Shown here in pieces: positions 20,861-33,000 of a stretch of DNA of 64,000 bases. Source of the DNA: Allodiplogaster sudhausi (Eukaryota; Nematoda; Chromadorea; Rhabditida; Diplogasteridae); contig CALZFC010000001.1 of assembly GCA_945643635.1 (NCBI GenBank), positions 6,136,001 through 6,200,000 on the forward strand, given 5' to 3'. The notes below the pieces were generated by a model. It was not told the DNA's origin. It did not search any database and saw nothing but the letters and a program-made list of their open reading frames with translations. Both the position numbers and the translations under genes were made by a program. Each line of letters starts with the position of its first letter. Position 1 is the stretch's first letter.

Positions 20861-21196
20861 TTGAAATAACATTTCTGTCGCGGAATGTATATATACCACC
20901 AATCAAAAATTGCCACGACTCGGATGAATAACATGAGCCCGAGTGACAGAATCAAATACAGAACAAAATACAAGTGGCCAGATATGCAGATGTCTGGTCA
21001 CTTGTATAAAAAAACTGGAAACCAGAACGGATTAAACTTTTCTCTCTCGCTCCCTCTCATCATCAGTGCCAATACAGAGACGATTGACGCGCTAATTTAC
21101 TCATTAACAAGAGTTCTGAAAATTATCAGGAGTGACGGCCTCGCGGAAGCCGGAGTCGGATATATGTATGTATGTACATACATACTTCTAATGTAA

Positions 21197-21930
21197 GGTG
21201 GAAAAATGTGGAGTAGTACAATTGCAAGTGGTGCGAGATAGATTCGCAGTGAATCTAGAGGCGCATGTGCTCGAAGATCCCGTGGTGCCTATTAAGACGA
21301 TTGTTAAGCTATCAAAAGAAGATGAGGAATTAATCAAAGAGTAGAGCAGAAAATAGCCGACGTCAATGAAATCGTAGTTGCTGCCAGGAGATCAGCAGGC
21401 AATGAGAGCATACAAATTCGATTACACTTCACTCGTTACGCTCCCCAATGGGCTCGATCTTAGGCTCAATCATTTCGGATACATACCAGCAGAAAAGAGA
21501 AAGATGAACAAGTGCGAAGTCTGCATGGCAAGAGCAGTTTCTGGTATTTCGCATGGAACGGTAAGAAGAAATTGAAAAGAACATGCGAATGGAAGTTGAG
21601 GAAGGAGGTCATCCTCCCGCATAGTGTGAAGAGAGCACACTTTCGCATGAGAGCGCAGACGTCGAAACGAAAGCGCATTGATTGTTCGATCTGCGGAACA
21701 CACAGAAAGAGAGAGAGAGAGTGTGTGTGTTTCATGCAGAGGAGCAGACACGCAAGTGTCTGAGGCGTCTGAAGAGACGAGACAACACAACACGAGAGCA
21801 GCACACCAGAGAACCTCTGTAATTGGCGTAGAGAGTGCAAGGAGGAGAACGCAGCAAGAATAAAAAAAACCCGTAAGCCTAGAGAAGCGAAGAGTTGATG
21901 AACAGCTGATTGCAGCATCTTCAAGTTTAC
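21197..21930 (+). pseudogene. Plus-strand coiled-coil family copy D3
   Basis: Stretches of clearly coding-like sequence lie in shifting frames. 21199-21345 gives VEKCGVVQLQVV, FAVNLEAHVLEDPVVPIKT and KLSKEDEELIKE before TAG. The next frame gives EQKIADVNEIVVAARRSAGN. Then DLRLNHFGYIPAEKRKMNK runs on to a stop near 21573. The tail (21760-21930) matches the D1/D2 coil but holds stops and a run of A's. No single frame survives. The original protein appears to combine a globular N-terminal part with a C-terminal coil. I do not recognise it. Confidence 0.5.
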
Positions 21931-22814
21931 TTCTCCATGTATTTATTTCTCTACGTAATTAAGGTATCCTCATTGAAATTGATAGCAAACAAGTTTCACA
22001 TTACATTTCTCACACAGAGTTTCAATATGAAAACTACGGAAGATAAATTTTTGCTTTGCGTTCTCCCTCTCACCCAGCCTCCAAAAACATATTATAGAGA
22101 TCTAGAAAATGGACACGAAGAAGAGGCTTGGGTTCAGGGTGTAAAGCAAGATGTTTCCTTCAGTCGCAGAAAGAGTCAGGCATATGGGAAAAAGAGCAGA
22201 ATGAGAGAGAGAGCATAGAGAGAGGGAGAGAGAGAGAAAATGTGAACGTGCAAAGGTGAAGGCTGTCAAGAGTAACCAAGAACAGATTACGGCCAATCAC
22301 ATGTCCAATGGCCGAAAAGCACATTCAACACAGCACACCTATCGCAACGTGGTCTATGTACTCATCACTTGTATCAGGCTTCTGACTAGGCTGGATCTTC
22401 TCGATCGGAATGGCGACCATCTAATAGTTCTTACCTTTAAAAAAATATATCATTCTTGCTGCGGAATGCCTACATGCAAATATCGCTATTTTCTTACTCG
22501 ATTGCTATTGAAGCTACTTCCAGTCGATGTGTTATTCACCATTAATTCATTTTATTGGCATAGAGATCATCTGAATTTTCTTGTGGAAGGGAGAAATAGT
22601 TTAGATTAGGCAATTCACAGAATTCCATGCCTAAACAATAGCGCATGCCAGGACGTTAGAGGAATTAGGCTCCACCTCCCCTCGATTCATTTATTAGGGA
22701 GGAGAAGAAGCTAGAAGTTGTCACACGTCTCTCGCCTCTTCCCTCTTCTCATCTCATCCGCTCCAATGCTTTCCTTTGCTTATGTATCGCTATTGATTCA
22801 CGACTTAATAAATA
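21931..22814. other. Intergenic before the TTL gene
   Basis: A plus-strand frame at 22256-22609 (117 aa, YRNVVYVLITCIRLLTRLDL) has no supporting family or splice signals, and I do not call it. A GA tract lies at 22200-22240. Confidence 0.45.
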
Positions 22815-22822
22815 TATATAAA
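22815..22822 (+). promoter_or_regulatory. TATA box of the TTL gene
   Basis: TATATAAA in AATATATATAAAGGGGCC lies about 140 bp before the start codon. A leader intron with a TTTTTCAG acceptor at 22924-22931 lies between them. Confidence 0.55.
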
Positions 22823-22953
22823 GGGGCCAGAAAATACGGCGAGCTCAAACTACTGCCTAACAAAGTTCTCCTAATACCATAATATATGTATTATGCATTC
22901 GGGCTCAGTTCTGCCTTTGAATTTCTTTTTCAGCTACTGATTGTATTACGGAT

Positions 22954-23628
22954 ATGCTTAATGAGTTGTGTTACGGACTACTCGCTTTCCTCGCTTGCTC
23001 GACCGCAGATTCTCGTCCTAAGTCGCAGCAGATCTCCGTTTCCGGAACTCTCAAGTGTGACGGCAATATTATGAACGGGAACGAGATCAAGTTGCTACTC
23101 CGCGGCAGTGGTGGTTATTACTTTATTCTTTCAAAAAGAAGATTCCAATTACACCTCACCTTTCTTCGAAGCCAAAAAAATTCGTTTAGCTTCCTCACAT
23201 TCATATTCAACCCTGAACACCACGATAACGGACGAGAATGGCAACTTTGCGGTGACGGGCTCAGCCGACCAGGACAGCCACATTGAGACTTATCTCCTCA
23301 TCCGGCACCGCTGCAACCTTGACGACGTTGGTCCGCTTTTCTAGATAAGCCACTGTGAGAACAAAGCGATGGCTTCATCATGGCTAAACAACTTTTTTCA
23401 GCCCTCTCTCAATAATAGTAGCCTTTCCTTCTCGTATTTGCTGACAGAATGAATGACAAACACCTGATACTGTAAGATCATTGCATAAATCCATTCGAAC
23501 AGGAATTCTGCGTTCATGAGAGTACTGTAAACATCTCGACAGAGTATATCAACAAGGACGATTTCAACATGGGGGACTTGCGAATGGAAATCGTAACTTC
23601 ATCGGGATCTCAACTTCTGTGCTCGTGA
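22954..23628 (+). CDS. Transthyretin-like (TTL) secreted protein
   Basis: Exons 22954-23110, 23139-23326 and 23503-23628 give 156 aa, the usual size for this nematode family. Signal peptide MLNELCYGLLAFLACSTA is followed by the TTL core: QQISVSGTLKCDG, then TITDENGNFAVTGSADQD, YLLIRHRCNLDD, then EFCVHESTVNIS, YINKDDFNMGDLRMEI and a terminal cysteine. Conserved cysteines (KCDG, HRC, EFC, LLC) are in place. TTL proteins are small secreted beta-sandwich proteins; some bridge apoptotic cells and phagocytes, and many are excretory-secretory products. Intron 1 as drawn is only 28 nt (GTGGTTATT..CAAAAAG). It is the only border that joins the two family-matching frames, otherwise there is a frameshift. 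A TATA box lies upstream. Confidence 0.85.
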
Positions 23629-24642
23629 GGATGGTTTATCCACAGTTTATTATAGTAACGTCAGTGCATACGTATATTGATTCAACCATCTCTGATAAAG
23701 TGTCTAACCACTATGGCATCGGCAGATCTCTCTATCGAATTTCCCAAGACTATCTATGTACATGTGCATTGACTGCAAATGCATGAGAATTTACTTCAAA
23801 CGCCATACCATAAATGAAACGAATGTTAGAAGTCAGTGCCTATACAGAATTCAAATGAACACGAAGATGAGCAAACCAGACTATGTGCTGCTCGAGATGT
23901 CTGAGAAATCTTCTGAGAAAACGACGGAATTGAATTTTTCCTTATTTCCCTATGCATATCGCTAGAACGCTTCTGATCTGCATTTGGATTGAATGAAGAC
24001 ACTGCAAAATAATCTGTTGAAGAGGACTTTTCTAGTACCAATGCTGGATAATAATCTCCACCAAGGAAGTGTCAAATTGTTTTGAGAAACTGATGATGCC
24101 GACGTATTTGAACACTCCATTGAAATGCGTCCTGAGCGCCGAAAAAATCAATTCAGTAATCCAATTAATCTGATTAATTTATGTACACGAAATGTTCGGT
24201 GCACCGATTCCATGGGATTGTTCATTGCCCGAACGTTAAATTTGTTCTATACATATATTTAAACACCTTTTGTTTTTCTTTGGGAGAAAGCTTTCATGTC
24301 TTTAATGTCCTTCAACGAAAAGAAGAACAAAACAAACAACGAAAGTGGTCTAAAATCAGTGAATATCTACAAATTAGCTTCCATTCAGATCGTATTAATA
24401 AACGATAGAAATGTGAAGGTAAACGTCATAAAGAAACTTTAATGACAATGAAACCTTCGATAGATATTATGTACTTGTCTTCCATCACAAGTCGTATATA
24501 TTTCAGGGGGTTTAAGCGGAATCGATTTCAAAAAGAACGCTTTAAGACGGCATGAAAATGAAATAAAATTTCATCTTGGTCTATCATTCCGTCTCCAAGT
24601 CTATTCCGTATTCTTGCCGTTGAAGGAAGATCTGATTGAGAG
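23629..24642. other. Intergenic and 3' flank of A6
   Basis: No gene is supported. 24420-24610 is the conserved unit 3' flank (TTTAATGACAATGAAA.., TCATTCCGTCTCCAAGTCTATTCCGTA..) also seen at 5800-5990 and 13770-13995. Confidence 0.6.
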
Positions 24643-26277
24643 TCAGGCTCGTTTTGCTCCGCTGAGAAGCGGCTGCTCGCTGCGGCAAGCCAACAGAAGT
24701 CGTGCCTGAGAAATGCCATTAAAATTATACAAAATAAAATATTGTAGAATGTCTGAATGTAGAAGTAAAAAAAATCCCAGAGCCTAAAATAGGACACTTC
24801 AACTAATGAGGAACGGCTTCTACGAAAATTAATTTAAAGTATTAACCAGACGAATCTGGTCTTGTTCTTCCTCGTCTCGTCGCTCTTCTTCAACACGCAT
24901 GAACTCGCGGCCGATCGCATTCTCGAGCTCGGTAATCCGTAACCGAAGGAGATCATTTATGCCCATTGAATAATCAAGGTCCTGAACATAAGGCTGATGT
25001 TGGTTTTAGCCAGTCGATGTTTGATCCAGCAGTGGGGGATGACTAAACAACGGTTATATGTAACAATCAGATTTAACCAGGATTTTTGTATTTTTGAAGA
25101 TCATCTTTGTCCCGTTTACTCTACCACTCTAATTCCCTACAACTTTCCCTCTCTTTCTCTCTGTCTCTCTCTCAGCGAACTTCATCCTTTCTCGTACTGT
25201 GTACTCTCTCTCACTCTCTCACTCTCTCCCTCTCTGACCTTCTGTCGCTCCTCTGTTCTTTCGTCTTCTTGTCCTCTTCCTCGCTCGTCGACCCCCTTTC
25301 TCTTCGATCTCAGACGTGCCAGTGCAGATTCAAGCTTTTTGATCTGTATTTCAGCGTCCAAAGGCGTTTCGGATGTCTTAAGGATACCTCTTAATATCTG
25401 TATATATGTAACTTTTTCGCTTTTTCGTGTACTATATCTCTCTCCTCATCATTATCTCTAAACCTTGAGGGTCTTTACGAAGGCCTACTGTCGTCGCAGA
25501 TCCATCGTTCTGCTGTGTATTGACGGATAGAACAGCATCTTCCGTTTCTTCATCACTCGCGCTTGCTTGTTGGATTGCCTCGACCAGCTGATTCTCTAGC
25601 TTGCCGGGGTCGATTTTGGCGAGGTTGATTTCGTTCCATATGGTGAGAATTCCAGATGGTGCAGAGCGATGTATGATCAAGTTGTATCTTTCGGTAAGTT
25701 CGGGCAACTGTTGTCGCTTAATTTGTTCAAGAATGTCGATGCCAGGTTTCCCAGCAATGAGCTGAGACAAACGTGTATGCTCGTTTTCCATTCCACTCAC
25801 TTGATCGCTTATAATCTGATCGCGCTTTTTCGCAACGTTTTGGTAGGCGTTGAACCAACGGATTTTGTCCTCGTCGCTGTTCATGAGACATCGAATTTCT
25901 TCGAGCTTAGCAAGTGCTTCGTTCAGGACAATGAAGTCACGCTTATATCCCGATGACCCGCAATTTTGCAGACGAGTGAGCAGTTCGCGCTGCTGGCTGA
26001 ACACTTCTTCGGCCCGATGCATTTGCTTGATGCGGGCACGCAGCTTGTTCAGCGCAGCTTCGGCTGTCACTGCGACACGTTCGAGATTAGCGTACTGACA
26101 GCATGGTCTGTCTCGGTCGTAAACCAGCGATTCACGTAAAAGTCTTCGCGCTTCAGTTGTTATCTTTTCGAGCTCACTTAGCATAAGGAAAGCCGCGGTT
26201 CTGTGGATTTGCTCGTTCTGCACCACATTGGGATTGTCGCTAAGCATAGTTTCAAGCTTACGCTGGCAGTATGCCAT
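24643..26277 (-). pseudogene. A6: A-type family gene, frame broken at end of exon 1
   Basis: Exon 1 is 26277-25464 (ATG of MAYCQRKLETMLSDN; head motifs RRLLRESL, GYKRDFIVLNEALAKLEEIR, TRLSQLIAGKPGIDILEQIK). Exon 2 is 25376-25239, shortened by loss of the KFLEK segment, with a TTAAG acceptor. Exon 3 is 24981-24847 (LLRLRITELENAIGREFMRV). Exon 4 is 24705-24643 (ARLLLACRSEQ..AKRA-stop). Exon 1 is 814 nt, one base out of phase: the usual RRRQLGFVKTIK end is read in another frame after QQNDGSATT. Unless a different donor is used, the coils cannot be translated. The usual start codon next to the acceptor is also lost, leaving MAYC as first ATG. Confidence 0.65.
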
Positions 26278-26554
26278 TTTATCGATCAGACTTCTCAATA
26301 GGGGTCGTGGAACGTTGTCGACATCATGATTCTTGCCTCTGAAAAATATTATAAGTTTAGATATGTTATTTTGCGAACTCGAATAAGCATGTACATATGA
26401 GTGATGACAAAGAAAAAGATCGCTCCACATTATTAATATGCATATTATGATAGATCATAATTATCATTGATATTTGACCAGTTAATCAAAACAAAATATC
26501 TGACTTTTATTAAAACAAAAATTAAAAGCACAGGTAGTGCGAGGACGAAGAGGA

Positions 26555-26735
26555 ATTTGTCGCTCACTAGAAAGGAAGATCAACTCAGAATGATCCGCAC
26601 GAGAGTGAAGGAGAAAGATTGGCGCAGCCCCCTTTCGAATAGTTTCTAATCAGGGTGCGGCCGACGCGTGCTAATTTGCTCAATCGCGAGATCTCTGACT
26701 TGCTGGGATTCATTGGCTGAATGAGAGGGCAGAGA
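26555..26735. promoter_or_regulatory. Shared 5' block upstream of A6
   Basis: AGAAAGGAAGATCAACTCAG, CTTTCGAATAGTTTCTAATC, GACGCGTGCTAATTTG, CAATCGCGAGATCTCTGACT and TTGCTGGGATTC match the block at 12765 and 41480. On the minus strand it is partly open (SQQVRDLAIEQISTRRPHP). Confidence 0.5.
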
Positions 26736-26858
26736 GGAGAGAAGAGAAATATGCTCAAACATGTGTCGGTCGATCAACATTGCTTCATTAATGCAAATTC
26801 TTAAGGAACCTAAATTTCTAACTACTGTAAAATTATAAATGCCAAAATATTTGGTTGG

Positions 26859-27198
26859 TGTCGGCAAGTGCCGAGTATAGGAAGTTCTTTTCCCCCATCC
26901 TACTAATGAATCATTCCTCCGCTTCATCTATTTTTGGTAAAGGAAAAGAATTCTAGATGAGTTGTTTTTCACCCTTCTCTTCTGCCAGACATATGAAAAG
27001 GTCTATATGAATCACCATCTCCTCCTCTTTCCTTGATAATGTGATAGAAGACAGAATGTCTGGAATGCTTTCTATCGTGCTTTAAAAGGAGAAGTCAAGC
27101 ACTTATTATTCATTTTACTCTCTTCATTTCGATTTTATGTTTGAGATGAACGGTTTAATTACCCAAGTTTGAGGGACAATAAAGGCTTGCTCGCAACA
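26859..27198 (+). repeat. Left LTR
   Basis: TG..CA ended. It holds SL1 at LTR positions 294-315 and an AATAAA polyadenylation signal at 27178-27183, 15 bp before the LTR end. Confidence 0.92.
27152..27173 (+). other. Exact SL1 sequence in left LTR
   Basis: The sense strand reads GGTTTAATTACC followed by CAAGTTTGAG, identical to the 22-nt nematode SL1. The next bases are GGACAATAAAGG, not a GT donor, so this is the leader as it would appear in a spliced RNA rather than an SL RNA gene. Confidence 0.92.
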
Positions 27199-27259
27199 AC
27201 TGGTGCGTCGGCACGCGTGAATCCTGGAGCGCCAAGTCAGAGACACAGCTGTTCCAGCA

Positions 27260-28620
27260 ATGTCAAAAACAATCTTGTCCAACGTGGACTCGCTGCTGCA
27301 AAAACTCAAAAAGAAACTCAACGATGCAGAGGCAATCGACTTCGACAACGATTCAATCAGTCAGTCAGAGATCGACTCTCTCGCAAAGGTAACAACTTCT
27401 TCACTCGCTTCGATACAAGTTCTACGTGAACAGCTCTTGTCAGATGAAGAGAGGATAATCGAGAGCAAGGTCTTCTCGATTGGCCTTCGGCAAGAAGACG
27501 GCTCTATTCTTGAGATGACCGTCAAGAGCACTCCGACAATCGTTGGAGCAGTGCGCGCAATCACGGAGCAACAGTTCCAACAGCAGCAACCTAAAGGAGT
27601 GTACACGAAGCCAACTCTCCTAATCGGATCAGATTACTTCTGGTCGATCATTCGTCACAAAGACAAAACCCTCCCTTCCGGCTTGTCTTTGATCGACACA
27701 ACTCTTGGACAGATCGCAACTGGATCCGCAGTAGTTGCAGCAGCGTTCCAAGATGATGCAATCACCATTGCCATCGCGAAAGAAGACAAGGTGAAAGAAG
27801 AAATTCTCAAGACCATGCATTCTCTAGATTGTCTGGGCATCACAGACAGCCATTTCGAAAAGGACGACGAAACCGCTGTGACGCTGTTCGAAGACAGCGT
27901 GACAATCTCGACTGAGCCCGGAGAAGAAGGCCGTATCTATGTTGGATGGCCGTGGAAGGAGAAGCACCCGAATCGCCCAACAAATCGAGGAATATGCTTC
28001 GGAAGGCTCAAATCTACCATGAAGAACCTCACTGAGCAAGCACGCCTCGAGATGTACGACGAAGTCATCAAAGAACAACTCCGCTCCGACGTCATTGAAG
28101 AGGTGCCCAAGGAACCTCCTTCTGACGGACGACCCATTCACTACTTGCCACACCACGGAGTGTACAATCCAGCCAAGAAGACAACCAAGCTTCGGATTGT
28201 CTATGATGCTTCATGTGGACCACAGAGAAGATCACTGAACGACATGATCTATTCCGGCCCCAAGATGATTTCCAATCTCGTTGGAATGCTCCTAAGAATG
28301 CGCTGCCACCAGTTCATCATCACAGCAGACATCAAGAAGGCCTTCCTGCAGCTCGGTCTGATCGAAAGGGATCGAGATGCCACTCGCTTTCTCTGGCTCC
28401 GTAACCCACTCGAGTGCGTCACTGAAGAAAACATAGTCGAGTACCGCTTCAAGCGGGTCCTCTTTGGCGTCATCGCCTCGCCCTTTTTGTTAGCAGCGTC
28501 CGTCGATCATCACCTGAGCAAACAGAACTGCCAACTCGCAGAAGAACTCAAGAACAGCATTTATGCTGACAACTTCATGATGTGTGCAGACAGTGAGGAG
28601 GAAGCAAGACGGAAAGGCGA
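27260..28620 (+). pseudogene. BEL gag-protease remnant and reverse transcriptase, first frame
   Basis: The frame starts MSKTILSNVDSLLQKLKKK (gag-like N terminus). After about 70 residues it jumps into the region downstream of the aspartic protease (KPTLLIGSDYFW), so most of gag and the protease are deleted. The reverse transcriptase follows: LRIVYDASC, DIKKAFLQLGL, YRFKRVLFGVIASPFLL and the active-site box IYADNFM. A Y-x-D-N box in place of YxDD is usual for this superfamily. The frame is lost near 28600-28625. Confidence 0.85.
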
Positions 28621-29603
28621 AGGAACTACTAGCTTCAGCACAAATGACATTGCGCGAATTCACAAGCAATAATGCTGCAATCCACGAAGAGTTCGCAGAC
28701 GAGCCGACAGAGAAAATAACGAAGTTCTTAGGTCTCATATGGAACACTGAAAAGGATCTTCTCTCGATCAAGACCGGCCAAAAGAGAGGTGAAGTACAGA
28801 CGAAAACGACAGTGAGCGCTGAACTTGCTGCCGGTTTCGACCCGCTAGGCCTCATCAGTCCTGCAGTCCTTCCTGCTCGACTATTCTTACAGAAGATCAG
28901 CAAAAAATACGACTGGAAAACAGCACTGGACGGCGAAGACCAACTTGAATGGCAACAGATCTCAGGAGAACTCCTGGAACGCCAGATGTCCATCAAAAGG
29001 CAAGTAATCGTCAACAGCTCCACAGAACTTCACTCCTTCTGCGATGCCAGTGGTAATGGCCTCGGAGTAGTAGTTTATCTCCGAACTACGACAGAAGGTG
29101 GAATTCACGCGGTGCCTGTGCTTGCAAAATCCAGAGTTGTCCCATCCTCAGAAAAAGACAAGGAAGAGAAGGTCACGATTCCATGTTTGGAACTAACGGC
29201 AGCACAGATTGGAGCCAAACTTCTATCCTTCACAAAAAAGGAGCTCAGAATCCAGCCGAAGCGAACGATCTTTTGGACAGACAGCCGATGTGTGCTCGCG
29301 TGGCTGAAGAACGAAAAGCTGGAAAAGCTGCCTCGTTACGTCGGAAACCGAGTGAACTCAATTCTAGAAGAGAAAATCGAGCAAATGAGATTCGTGCCGA
29401 CCAAAGAAAATCCCGCAGACATCGCATCTCGAGGAGTCCCTTTCGACGAGCTCCAGACATCTCAACTCTGGTGGAATGGACCAAGATGGCTCACAGTGGA
29501 GGAATCCGAATGGCCAGAAGCACCTCCTGTCAAGAAGACAACCAGAATGATGAAGAGATCCATCTCCAGACAGCTGCCGTCACATCGAGCACCTCCAAAC
29601 TGA
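28584..29603 (+). pseudogene. BEL reverse transcriptase end and RNase H, second frame
   Basis: This continues the polyprotein in another frame: KFLGLIWNTEKD, FDPLGLISPAVLPARLFLQK, then RNase H with LHSFCDASGNGLGVVVYL (catalytic D) and TIFWTDSRCVLAWL, ending with NPADIASRGV and LWWNGPRWL. The frame is lost again near 29540-29600. Confidence 0.85.
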
Positions 29604-30078
29604 AGCTGTCGCCTATCTCAATCAACACGGAAAGGTTCAGCAGCCTCAGCAGGCTCCTCAATGCCACTTCTCAAGTCATCCGCTTCGCAGCTCTCATGAT
29701 GAAGACTATTAACAAGTCTCCCCAGACAAGATGGCTTCAAGTCGCGACAACCTCAGCAACTCCGAGTGCTGATGAGCGAAACAACGCTCTTCGCCTCCTT
29801 CTCATGCAATGCGCTTACGATCATCCTCCAGACAAAGATTTGAAAACGAATCTAGACCTTCAAGAGAAAGATGGAATCTGGACGTGCCAAGGTCGCCTCG
29901 GCAATTGCGAACTGCCAGCGAGAACACGCCACCCGTGGTTTGTTAACGCGAAGTCACCCTTGGCGCGAGTCCTCATTCTCGACGCACACGTGCGCAGTGC
30001 ACACAGCAACTCCGCAAATACGGTCGCAACTCTCCGACAGAACTTCTGGATCAACCGAGCAAAGCAGTTGAGGCCAGC
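29550..30078 (+). pseudogene. BEL integrase N-terminal part, third frame
   Basis: This contains the linker and zinc-binding region: RLLLMQCAYDHP, PWFVNAKSPLARVLILDAHV, then HSNSANTVATLRQNFWI. It ends at TGA (30080-30082), and the matching CxxC continues in the next frame (SSCNSCRKRK), so there is a third frameshift near 30070. Confidence 0.8.
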
Positions 30079-33000
30079 GTGATCAGCTCATGCAATAGCT
30101 GTCGAAAGCGAAAGGTGACCCCTTTTGCTGCTCCACAGATGGCTCCACTGCCTCCGGAAAGAGTCATCCGTTCGCCCGCTTTCTCCTCCACTGGACTCGA
30201 CTACTTCGGCCCTCTCTCAACCATCAGAAATGGTCAACCACTATCGCAATGGGTGGCACTCTTCACGTGCACCGCGACTCGTGCAATTCACCTGGAAGTA
30301 GTCAATGATCTGTCTGCAGCAAGTGCCATCAACGCAATCAAGCGATTCATCGCAAGACGAGGGAAACCTGTGAAGATCATCACGGACAATGCCACCTGCT
30401 TCACACTCGCCCAGAAAGCGTGCGCTGAGGCCATCGGAGACCTGAAATGGCAATTCATTCCTCCGAGATCGCCTTGGCAGGGTGGGTTCTATGAGAGGAT
30501 GGTGAAGGAAGTGAAAGTATGCCTCCGCTCCACAGCCGGCAAGAAGAAGATCGAAGCAGATGAACTCCAAACTCTGATGGCAGGAATTGAAGCCATTCTC
30601 AACAATCGCCCACTCATTCAAACGGGTGACGACGGTGAAGTCCTTCGCCCACAAGATCTTCTGCAGCCTCTGGTGAACACGACGCTGCACTCCTTCGAAT
30701 TCGATGACTACGACGAGGACCAACCGAAACACAAACTACTAGAAGCATGGGAAGCGACGAATGAACTACTCGAAAAGTTCTGGGACATCTGGACCCGGCA
30801 TTATATCCCTGCATTGCGAGAACGGCATCAACAAATCATGAAGCAGAATCGTAGTCGAACCAACAGAGCTCCAACGATTGGCGAAGTCGTGATGGTCGTC
30901 GATGAACTCAAGAAGAGAGACGACTGGCCACTCGGAAGAATCGTCAAACTACACGAAGGAACAGACGGAAACATCCGCACAGCTACAGTGAGAATGAAAA
31001 ACAGGCGTGAGTTGAAGCGAAGCGTCACGCATCTTCTCGCACTTGAAGGAGAAGGAGATACGCTGCCAGCAGAAGTTACAGAAGAGGCAACCGATACGAC
31101 AGTTGATGCCGCCGATGCAGTTGACAAAAGGGCACAAGAAAAGAATCAACTAGAAGGTACGAGCAAGAACACGACTCAACGACGCTATAACCTCAGGTCA
31201 ATCGCGAAACAAGCTGTGGCGAGCATGTTTCTCATCCTGATCTTTGGAAACGGGACACTCGCTAGCCGATGCCCTAACGACAAGGCACCACTCGGATCAC
31301 AACTCTACTTCTTGGAAGAGTGCCAGGAGTACGGTGTCGCTGCCTTCAAGAAGCCCGACGGCTCACTCTGTCACTTGTCCCGAGAATGTCCTGGAAACGC
31401 CCTGCGTAGCGAATCTGGAGACCTTTGTGGCCCTCAATGCAGTTGTGAAGAATGGGCAAGTGGATGCTCTCACTACCAAGGCATGTTCACACACAACTCA
31501 TCCAGCAAGAATGAGAAAACCAAAGCAATCCTCGCAGATATGAAGCCAATCTACTGCTCTTGGCACCCGAATCCAAATTGCAGCAAGGATGAACTCCAAA
31601 TTGACGTCTCTCAAGTTATGTTATTCGATAACTCATATTACCCTCTGAAGGAGATGAACATCAAGTTTACCGAGTTCGATCGAGCACACTGCAAGGGACA
31701 AGGAGCCAAGACTGGAACATCCGAATACTGCACTCGCTTTAATTGCACAGAGAACGGAACTGCTTTCTGTTTCCTCCCGAAACAGCCGATAGCTCTTCTC
31801 GTCACCAAACAAGGAAATATCGCAATAAAGCAGTGGGGCTCGGTGTCAAGAACAGTCTACGGCTTCAAGAAGGAGAAAGAAGAGTGTACCACATGCTCAA
31901 TCTCCTGCTCAAACGAAGGAATTTCTGCAACCAGTGATGGTGTTCGACTGATAGCCGTACAAATGGAGAAGTACTGGACAATGGTCGAGCATCCCACGCA
32001 GCAGCAAGAAGTGCGCTTCCCGCATTCAGTGATTGCTATTCCGTACAACGTGAACGTGAAGATGCACAAAGGCAGCACTGTTGTCTTTGACAAGGACATT
32101 CACTGTGAAGCCAGAAACGTCTGCGAAAACATTACATGCACACTCTGCTGGGAAGCCATCATCCACCTCCAATGCTATTCGAAATGGATGATCGCCCTAC
32201 TCATGGCCGCCGCATACATCCTCCTATCACTAGCCGTCATGCTTCTGAGTGCCAGCCGATGCATTTGTAAGGCGCTTAAAGGAGGCGCCAACTCTGCCCG
32301 CCTAGCCAGAAGAAGCATCATCACAGTCGGGAGGGCCGTCGCGAGCTGCATCGGAAAATGCATCCCGAAAAGGAAACGCCATAAGGAATCTCGAATCCGT
32401 CTTGTCAGCCTCAAGAAGCGGAAAGAAGCAGTCCCGCTATTAGCTCTAGCTGTGATTCTATCAATCTTTACTCCAGCTTCAGCGTGCGACCAAACAATCA
32501 TCATCACCACCACCGAGGACTTATGTCAAATCCAAGACGACAAGACAGTGATTTGCACATCCATTGATGTAGCCAACTTCAACGGATCTGCAACAGGTGT
32601 AATAACCTGTCTCCAATTGAAGGACGAAAATGGCAATCCTGCAGCCTCAATCCAAATACAAGTCGAACAGATCGCTAACAAATGCGAAAAGCAGTTCAAA
32701 TTCGCCACAAGAGCCTTCGAGATCGAGACAACATCAGTGAAGAGGTGCGCTGGATCTGGAAGCTGTCAAGAAAATCGGTGTGCTATTATGGCAACCGATG
32801 AGGAGATAACTGAACTCGGGTATGTGAACAGATTCCCTGGAGTTTCTGGTTGTCTTGGAAGTTCCGGGTGTCTCTGGAACGGCTGCCTTTCTTGCAACAG
32901 CGCATGCACCTTCTTCAAATCAGTAGGAAGACCAACAGATAATCGACTATATGAAGTCTTTCACTGCTCCAGCTACCTGCCTGTCGTGACAATCAGCATC

